11,574 nucleotides of DNA, from positions 10,684 to 22,257 of the forward strand of contig DBVZ01000101.1 in NCBI GenBank assembly GCA_002308255.1, in the 5' to 3' direction. Below the pieces are notes generated by a model that saw nothing but the letters and a program-made list of their open reading frames with translations, was not told the DNA's origin and searched no databases. How positions within the stretch are numbered: position 1 is the stretch's first letter; the number at the start of each line of letters is the position of its first letter. The DNA is from Lachnospiraceae bacterium UBA1251 (GTDB lineage Bacteria; Bacillota; Clostridia; Lachnospirales; Lachnospiraceae). A program made the position numbers and the translations under genes. Below are positions 7,194 through 11,574 of this stretch, in pieces.

Positions 7194-7222
7194 TGGAAAA
7201 GCCCAAAATTCTGTATTATAAT
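7194..7222 (+). promoter_or_regulatory. Candidate sigma-A promoter of the LuxR-type regulator
   Basis: TGGAAA (7194-7199, 4 of 6 to the -35 consensus), a 17-bp spacer, then a perfect TATAAT (7217-7222). The start of transcription would be near 7229, giving a leader of about 65 nt. The whole stretch 7200-7280 is AT-rich compared with its surroundings. A second -10-like TATAAA occurs at 7246-7251 without a good -35. Confidence 0.6.
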
Positions 7223-7233
7223 TACAAATATAT

Positions 7234-7287
7234 CAGAATAGAGACTATAAATTTGCTATTTATGACAATTTTATTTCCAGAATAGAG
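7234..7287 (+). repeat. 10-bp direct repeat CAGAATAGAG, 44 bp apart, flanking the regulator's leader
   Basis: CAGAATAGAG occurs exactly at 7234-7243 and again at 7278-7287. The spacing is close to four helical turns. The first copy lies just downstream of the predicted transcription start, and the second covers the only possible ribosome binding site of the regulator gene. They could be operator half-sites for autoregulation; no other copy was noticed in the window. Confidence 0.6.
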
Positions 7288-7295
7288 TGTTGCAT

Positions 7296-9656
7296 ATGTA
7301 TTACATTCCAGCCCCGGCAATCAGCAAAAAACTCTTTCAGGCGGCCCGATCCAATGAAGTGACCTACATCAAAGGAGCGATCGGACTCGGTAAGACCGCA
7401 GCCGTAAAACACTTTCTGAGACGAAAAAAAGCCGTCTGGTTTGACGGGGAACCCGGCTATCTCGAAACGATGCCCGCCGAAATACTGAACAGCGATGAAG
7501 TTGTCGTGGTCGATAACATTTCCTGTATCAGGGATTATCCGTCGATCGAGTATCTCCGGAAGCTGATCCGCAGACAGGGCAGGCAGATCATCCTGATCGG
7601 ACGAGGAAATCTCCCGTCATGGCTTGCAACGATCAGCACAGAGATCCCGTTCTGCTTCACGTCACAGGAGGATCTGCTGGTCGGCAGAACGGACATGGAG
7701 GAAGCATTTCCGAAACCGCCATGGAACCTGAAGAAAGAGGCTGTCGAAAGGATATTCGAGGAAGCTTCCGATAATCCCATGTTCTCCTCTATGCTGGCTT
7801 TGCGTGCGGTGAACGGGAATCTTTCCGACGAAAATGTTGAGCGCGCAAGGCTTAGTTATTATCATGTGATGGACGAACGCTTCTTTGAGTGGCTGGATCA
7901 GGAAGAACAGACCGTTATGATCGCGCTGTGCAGTTTCGACTGTTTTTCTTTGGAAATGGCGAGGAGCGTGACTACAAATCCGCATATTGAGTCGGTCTTT
8001 GAGAGACTTTTCCTTCGTGAGGACTGCCTTCTGAAAAGAGGAGAAGAGTACAGGATTACAGAACCCTATCTCAGTTATCTGCGATGGAAACAGAGGCTGA
8101 TGCTGGGATATTCTCAGCGAAAAGAGATTTTCCGACTGGCGGCGTCTTATTACGCACTGCAGGATAATCCTTTTATGGTGGTGGAGTGTTACCGGAAAGC
8201 TGAAGATCATGAACTCGTTGACGAGACGATCCTGCGGATCTGCAATGACTTTGAGCTGATCGAAAGGAACCTGTATCAGGTCACCAACTGTATGAATCTC
8301 CTGACAGCGGAACGCAGTTATAATAATCCGCTTCTTATGACGACGCGAAGCCTGCTCTATTCCCTGGAGATGAACCCCGGAAGGTCGGAGGACTGGTATG
8401 AGAGACTGGCGGAGTACGCCGCAAGGACCGACCTTGGCCGCAGCGAGCGGCTGGAAGCGGAGTTCCGTCTTGCCTATCTGGACCTTTTCCTGCCGCACCG
8501 CCGCTCCACCAGACTGCTTGAGCGGCTGGAACATTACCTTGATGCGAAGAGAAAGTGGAACGGACGGGCATTGCATCCTTCCCTCACACTTTTCGGGCCG
8601 TCCGCCATCAACGGACTTGTCGATCTATCCTGCTTCATTGGAGAAAACAGTGAAATTGAACGGGCGCAGGCTGTGATTCGGGAAGCGGGAGAGAAAATCA
8701 ACGCTGCGGATGCCGGGTTTGTGGAGCTGGTTCTGCAGGAACTGGCGGTCGAAAGAGGAGAAGTAGAAGAGAGCGTTTTTGAGACCAGGATAAACCAGAT
8801 CATCCTTGACGCGGAGCGGCGGGGCATGGAAGACCGCTGTCTGACGGCCGTGGTCCAGTATGCAAAAGGAAGGCTTGTCAATGGCGATGCGGATACCACG
8901 ACTAAAATTCATAAGAGATTTCTGAAAAAATATGAAAACAATCTCATTATCAAAAAGGGGATCGAGTGTCTTGATCTTTGGATCTCCATGCTTCTCGGGG
9001 AAACCGCAAAAGTGGAAAAATGGCTCCCGGAAGCACCGGATTCCAGTGTATTCTTCGCGCTGACTGACCGTTACGAGTATATCCTGAAGGCCAGAGTTCT
9101 GATCATGAAAAACGAGCATCAGACGGCGATGATCCTTCTGGACAGGCTTGGCAGTGTATTCAGAGAGTATCACCGCGATTATATGTGGATCAAAGTTATG
9201 CTCCTGAAAGCGATCTCCATGTACCGCACAGGCTCTCCCCGATGGAAAACCTGTTTCCTGGATGCCCTGCAGCACGCCGAAGTATTCCGTTTCATGCGGG
9301 TCATTGCAGATGAGGGGGCTGCGGCAGTGCCTCTTTTTGATGAATTGTCTTCAGCGGACCGGGAGCAGTTTGATCCGCAATGGCTGCATCTGACAGAAAC
9401 GGCTGCAAGAAATATGGCAGGACATTATCCGAAATATCTGAGAGAAGAAAACGAGGAAAGAAAAAAGCTGACACAGGCGGAAATAAGGGTACTGGAGATG
9501 CTCTGCCGGGAAATGAGTTCCGGAGAAATCTGCGAACAGCTGCACATTTCATACAGCGGACTGAAGTTCCATAAACGGAATATTTACCGGAAACTCGGGG
9601 CGAGGACGAGAAATGAGGCGCAGCAGGCGGCAAAGGAGCAGGGGCTCGTCAGCTGA
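7296..9656 (+). CDS. MalT-like (LAL family) ATP-dependent LuxR transcriptional regulator
   Basis: A 786-residue signal-integrating transcription factor, shorter than MalT (about 900). An N-terminal P-loop is GAIGLGKT (27-34), with a Walker-B-like EVVVVDN (68-74) and then RRQGRQIILIGRG, as in STAND/AP-ATPase-type NTPases. The middle (about 200-720) is Leu/Glu-rich and helical, consistent with a TPR-like sensor region, but no clear repeat was counted. The last 62 residues (725-786) form a LuxR/GerE helix-turn-helix: LTQAEIRVLEMLCREMSSGEI, then LHISYSGLKFHKRNIYRKLGARTRNEA. I prefer ATG 7296, because an AGAG site lies 8 nt before it; a GTG at 7287 would add three residues but has no ribosome site. 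It is monocistronic between two terminators. Inducer and targets are unknown; the neighbouring transport or secretion operons are candidates only by position. Confidence 0.9.
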   Translation: MYYIPAPAISKKLFQAARSNEVTYIKGAIGLGKTAAVKHFLRRKKAVWFDGEPGYLETMPAEILNSDEVVVVDNISCIRDYPSIEYLRKLIRRQGRQIILIGRGNLPSWLATISTEIPFCFTSQEDLLVGRTDMEEAFPKPPWNLKKEAVERIFEEASDNPMFSSMLALRAVNGNLSDENVERARLSYYHVMDERFFEWLDQEEQTVMIALCSFDCFSLEMARSVTTNPHIESVFERLFLREDCLLKRGEEYRITEPYLSYLRWKQRLMLGYSQRKEIFRLAASYYALQDNPFMVVECYRKAEDHELVDETILRICNDFELIERNLYQVTNCMNLLTAERSYNNPLLMTTRSLLYSLEMNPGRSEDWYERLAEYAARTDLGRSERLEAEFRLAYLDLFLPHRRSTRLLERLEHYLDAKRKWNGRALHPSLTLFGPSAINGLVDLSCFIGENSEIERAQAVIREAGEKINAADAGFVELVLQELAVERGEVEESVFETRINQIILDAERRGMEDRCLTAVVQYAKGRLVNGDADTTTKIHKRFLKKYENNLIIKKGIECLDLWISMLLGETAKVEKWLPEAPDSSVFFALTDRYEYILKARVLIMKNEHQTAMILLDRLGSVFREYHRDYMWIKVMLLKAISMYRTGSPRWKTCFLDALQHAEVFRFMRVIADEGAAAVPLFDELSSADREQFDPQWLHLTETAARNMAGHYPKYLREENEERKKLTQAEIRVLEMLCREMSSGEICEQLHISYSGLKFHKRNIYRKLGARTRNEAQQAAKEQGLVS

Positions 9657-9726
9657 GAGCAATTTCGGAAAAAGATTGTTTTCGGGATGGTTTTTTACAG
9701 CCGGAACCGGAAGAAAAGATTCAATT

Positions 9727-9770
9727 AAAAAGAGCAATACTGTCCTGAAGGATAGTATTGCTCTTTTTTT
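9727..9770 (+). terminator. Strong intrinsic terminator after the regulator
   Basis: A stem of about 19 bp (9727-9745 with 9750-9768, one G-U pair) closed by a TGAA loop, with seven T residues from 9764. The stem is A-rich on the left and T-rich on the right, so it could also terminate transcription from the opposite direction. Confidence 0.95.
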
Positions 9771-9878
9771 GTTTACATAAAAATAGTTGCCGGATGCGCC
9801 GCAGACAATATATCTGGTAAATCATTTTGCCATGAGGACAAATAAAAGGATTTCATGCTTTGGAAAACCGGCAAAAGA

Positions 9879-9908
9879 CGGAAACTTTATACATATATTA
9901 CGTTTCCG
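9879..9908. repeat. 7-bp inverted repeat around an AT-rich core
   Basis: CGGAAAC (9879-9885) and GTTTCCG (9902-9908) flank a 16-nt AT-rich core containing TATATT (9894-9899), a 5/6 match to a -10 box without a convincing -35. It could be an operator over a regulated promoter or an RNA stem at the start of the leader. Confidence 0.45.
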
Positions 9909-9981
9909 ATGTGAAAAAAAACTAACCAGGGGGACAGGTTACAAACCTGTCCTTGAATACTTATGATAAGGAAGGAGCAGA

Positions 9982-10029
9982 ATGCGGATGCACAGTAAAT
10001 ATGTGCATTTGTATTCATTTATCAAATAA
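9982..10029 (+). CDS. Candidate leader peptide (upstream ORF, 13-15 codons)
   Basis: ATG at 9982 reads MRMHSKYVHLYSFIK to a TAA at 10027-10029. A strong Shine-Dalgarno, AAGGAAGGAG, occupies 9968-9977. Its spacing is only 4 nt to the first ATG and 10 nt to the ATG at 9988, which gives the 13-codon version. An inverted repeat ATGCACA/TGTGCAT (9988-9994 and 10002-10008, 7-nt loop) overlaps the second start. The stop codon lies inside the 5' arm of the large hairpin 10022-10107, so a ribosome finishing here would open that arm. There is no protein-family evidence. The support is the ribosome site and its position 100 nt before a gene whose own site can be sequestered. Confidence 0.4.
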   Translation: MRMHSKYVHLYSFIK

Positions 10030-10129
10030 CGCTCCCAAAACACGTCGGCTTGAACAAAAAATACGGGACAGCATAGAAGGGCATTTGTTCAGCCGCCGTT
10101 ATTTTGAAAAGGACAGATAAAGGACAGGT

Positions 10130-10675
10130 ATGGAACTGGAACAGCCGATTCGGGAACTGCGCAAACTGAAGAGAGAAGAGCTCCTGGAAATCATGATGGC
10201 CCAAAGCAAAGAGATCGATAGTCTCCGGGACCGGGTGGAAGAGCTCCAGAAAGAAACAGAGCAAAGGGAGATCCGGATCAACAGAGCCGGCTCTATCGCT
10301 GAGGCTTCTCTTTCGATCACGAAAGTCTTTGAGGAGGCGCAGAGAACAGCGGATCTTTATCTTGAAAATATAAGAAGGAAAGCAGAGGAAACCGGCGCGG
10401 CGGACATCGAAGGTTTCGCGGCGGAAAATGAACCTTCTGAGGCTGACGGAACAGAAAAAACCGGAGAAGGATCCGGAGAATATTTTGTTCTGAAAATCCG
10501 CAAGCCCGCCTGGTTCTCAAAACGGCATCATTCCGGCAAATCAGGCCTGAAGATGCCTCGTTTCAGGAGACGTGAAAGGAAGCTTCCGCATTTCCGAAAG
10601 CCGGACTGGAAGCTGGCCCGGATCAGGCTGATGCGGTGGCTGGAAACAATAACAGCGCGGAGGAAACATGGGTAA
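10130..10675 (+). CDS. Coiled-coil protein with basic C-terminal tail, partner of the signal peptidase
   Basis: A 181-residue protein without a signal peptide or membrane segment. Residues 5-50 form a Leu/Glu/Lys-rich coiled coil (REELLEIMMAQSKEIDSLRDR). It is followed by the segment RINRAGSIAEASLSITKVF and EAQRTADLYLENI (49-81), which I associate from memory with conserved hypothetical proteins beside signal peptidase I genes in Lachnospiraceae. Residues 85-118 are acidic and low-complexity. Residues 120-181 are strikingly basic, with repeated K-x-P-x-F-R / K-L-P-H-F-R-K-P-D-W-K units, suggesting contact with membrane lipid or nucleic acid. The start is fixed by an in-frame TAA 12 nt upstream and an AAAGGA site 5 nt away. 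It overlaps the peptidase gene by 8 nt. The function is unknown; a scaffold for the peptidase is only a hypothesis. Confidence 0.82.
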   Translation: MELEQPIRELRKLKREELLEIMMAQSKEIDSLRDRVEELQKETEQREIRINRAGSIAEASLSITKVFEEAQRTADLYLENIRRKAEETGAADIEGFAAENEPSEADGTEKTGEGSGEYFVLKIRKPAWFSKRHHSGKSGLKMPRFRRRERKLPHFRKPDWKLARIRLMRWLETITARRKHG

Positions 10676-11270
10676 GCGTAAGGCCGGATGGGGAGAAGAA
10701 GTACCTATCCCCGGGACAGATGCCATAGAGGAAGAATATAACCGGGTGAGGTACAGGAGGAGATTCCGGAGTACGGTCAGGAGTACCGTCTTTACTCTGG
10801 TCGTCGTGGCGGCCTGTGCTGTGCTTGTGGCAGTCCTGTTTCTCCCGATCCTGAGGATTTACGGCACATCGATGCACGGAACGCTGGACGGCGGCGACAT
10901 CGCCGTATCCGTCAAGAGCAACACCTTTGAACCCGGCGATATCGTGGCATTTTATTACAATAATAAGATCCTGGTGAAGCGCGTGATCGCGTCGGCCGGG
11001 GAATGGGTCGATATCACGGAAGACGGTACGGTGTACGTCAACCAGAAAAAGCTCGACGAACCTTATTTAAAAGAACCGAAAGCGTTCGGCGAGACCAACA
11101 TCAAGCTTCCGTACCAGGTGCCGGAAGGCAAGGTTTTTGTGATGGGAGACAACCGAAAAGTGTCCATTGACTCAAGAAACTCCTCCATCGGCTGCGTGGC
11201 CGAGGAGCAGCTTGTCGGAAAGATCGTTTTCCGGGTGTGGCCGATGAGCGGCTTCGGCCCGGTGAAATGA
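10668..11270 (+). CDS. lepB: Type I signal peptidase
   Basis: A 200-residue membrane-anchored Ser/Lys protease that removes signal peptides of exported proteins on the outer face of the membrane. An N-terminal cytosolic region of about 37 residues ends in a basic cluster (RVRYRRRFR). A single membrane helix follows (about 39-62), and the catalytic domain lies outside. The nucleophile Ser68 is in YGTSMHGTL, the general-base Lys104 in LVKRVIAS, and the late box MGDNRKVSIDSR (159-170) is intact. FYYNNKILVKRVIA is typical of the Gram-positive, short SipS-like class. The usual Pro after SM-x is Gly71 here. The start has GGAGG with only 4 nt spacing and overlaps the coiled-coil gene by 8 nt (ATGGGTAA), so coupled translation is expected. 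The relaxed Ser box may mean a specialised substrate set. Confidence 0.95.
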   Translation: MGKRKAGWGEEVPIPGTDAIEEEYNRVRYRRRFRSTVRSTVFTLVVVAACAVLVAVLFLPILRIYGTSMHGTLDGGDIAVSVKSNTFEPGDIVAFYYNNKILVKRVIASAGEWVDITEDGTVYVNQKKLDEPYLKEPKAFGETNIKLPYQVPEGKVFVMGDNRKVSIDSRNSSIGCVAEEQLVGKIVFRVWPMSGFGPVK

Positions 11271-11374
11271 TATAAGGAATGATCCGAAGATACTGGGGAT
11301 TAGCGGAAGGCATCAAGAGATGAGGCGGCCAAAGGTATGAACGGAAAACAATTCCATAAGCAACTTTATACATT

Positions 11375-11407
11375 AAACAGCTACCGGCGCACAGCGTCGG
11401 CTGTTTT
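11375..11407 (+). terminator. Probable terminator of the signal-peptidase operon
   Basis: AAACAG (11375-11380) pairs with CTGTTT (11401-11406). After a 3-nt bulge, CCGGCG (11384-11389) pairs with CGTCGG (11395-11400), including one G-U, around a 5-nt loop. A short T-run (11404-11407) follows. The 104 bases between the peptidase stop and this hairpin show nothing else recognisable. Confidence 0.6.
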
Positions 11408-11413
11408 GATGTC

Positions 11414-11574
11414 CATCTCCAAAGAGGAGGCGACGGGAAAGGAGGTTATTACAGTAAGCCTCTGATCTCGACGAATTTGCAACGCCGAATCTGGAGATGA
11501 AACAGATGTACTCAACCATGTGGCCGGTCTGCCGAACTGTCGAGACTGGCCGGCCGGGCACAGACAATGCCGGC
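11414..11574 (+). ncRNA. Candidate structured RNA or leader, cut by the window end
   Basis: No convincing ORF, but several nested or consecutive complementary segments are present. CATCTCC (11414-11420) is complementary to GGAGATG (11493-11499) and encloses AGAGG (11423-11427) with CCTCT (11459-11463). Next, GGCCGGTCT (11522-11530) pairs with AGACTGGCC (11543-11551, one G-U) around an inner CGA/TCG. Finally GCCGG-GCA (from 11553) can pair with TGCCGGC (11568-11574) with one bulged G. No riboswitch, RNase P, tmRNA or SRP core sequence was recognised. No promoter is evident, so it may be read from further upstream or be the leader of a gene beyond the window. The strand is assumed. Confidence 0.35.

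Larger units (their letters stand above)
9771..10129 (+). promoter_or_regulatory. Long structured 5' leader of the coiled-coil/signal-peptidase operon
   Basis: About 360 bases hold no ordinary gene. A local hairpin pairs GGACAGGTT (9932-9940) with AACCTGTCC (9944-9952) around a 3-nt loop. The 3' arm and two following bases (9945-9954) are also perfectly complementary over 10 nt to 10120-10129, which is the ribosome binding site and spacer of the next gene. GGACAGGT occurs identically in both competing partners (9932-9939 and 10122-10129). Between them lie a short ORF (9982-10029) and a large hairpin: 10022-10031 pairs with 10097-10107 (one bulge), and 10046-10058 with 10084-10095 (one bulge). 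GGACAG occurs four times in all. A promoter could not be fixed; TTGCCG (9787) to TATATC (9809), 16-bp spacer, is a weak candidate. No known riboswitch class was recognised. Confidence 0.6.

Noticed and set aside
7287..7289. GTG as the start of the LuxR-type regulator
   Set aside because: No Shine-Dalgarno lies before it, whereas ATG 7296 has AGAG at a suitable distance. The difference is only three residues, so this remains uncertain.
9928..9954. c-di-GMP-I or other known riboswitch
   Set aside because: ACAGG and AAACC strings resemble fragments of the GEMM motif, but the tetraloop/receptor arrangement and the second stem are missing.
11373..11567. Minus-strand 64-codon open frame at the window end
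   Set aside because: No ribosome site or recognisable domain, and it covers the terminator and the complementary segments.
11520..11574. ZTP (pfl) riboswitch
   Set aside because: GACTGGC and CCGGGCA resemble parts of the motif, but they are contiguous here instead of being separated by the required internal elements, and the downstream gene is not visible.
1..11574. CRISPR array, insertion sequence, tRNA or rRNA gene, integrase or toxin-antitoxin pair
   Set aside because: I looked for regularly spaced repeats, terminal inverted repeats with a transposase, tRNA-like cloverleaf ends and small paired genes, and saw none.

Overview
The window looks like a chromosomal segment of an anaerobic, low-to-mid GC Clostridia, most likely Lachnospiraceae. 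The grounds are protein style (a ribose-type ABC importer whose binding protein carries an Ala/Glu/Pro-rich tether, and a signal peptidase paired with a coiled-coil protein), strong AGGAGG ribosome binding sites, and compact same-strand operons separated by intrinsic terminators. This placement is an inference from sequence style, not from a search. Every gene I accept is on the + strand.

Region 1 (1-4704) is a sugar-type ABC importer of the CUT2 (RbsABC/MglABC) class. It holds a 3' part of the solute-binding lipoprotein, then two hairpins, a double-domain ATPase, and two RbsC-like permeases. The last three genes are tightly coupled by 8-nt overlaps. The second ATPase domain is degenerate, and two different permeases suggest a heteromeric pore. 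A strong terminator ends the unit, and its 3' half overlaps an extended -10 promoter for the next unit.

Region 2 (4735-7096) is a three-gene unit: a metal-dependent amidohydrolase (Amidohydro_2 family), a GNAT acetyltransferase, and a divergent thymidylate-synthase-fold protein that keeps the catalytic Cys and nucleotide-binding residues. It ends in a 14-bp GAAA-loop hairpin. The amidohydrolase is the most plausible metabolic partner of the importer, but no substrate can be read from the sequence.

Region 3 (7097-9770) is a monocistronic MalT-like (LAL) regulator with an N-terminal P-loop and a C-terminal LuxR helix-turn-helix. Its upstream region has a sigma-A-like promoter and a 10-bp direct repeat. 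It ends at a textbook terminator.

Region 4 (9771-11407) starts with a roughly 360-base non-coding leader. It precedes a coiled-coil/basic-tail protein overlapping a type I signal peptidase gene. The leader is the most interesting part of the window. It contains a local hairpin whose 3' arm is also perfectly complementary over 10 nt to the ribosome-binding region of the downstream gene. It also has a 13-15 codon upstream ORF with a strong Shine-Dalgarno, and a large hairpin whose 5' arm contains that ORF's stop codon. This looks like a translational or attenuation switch for a secretion-related operon.

Region 5 (11408-11574, cut by the window edge) has no convincing gene but many nested complementary segments. 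It may be the 5' part of a structured RNA or leader.
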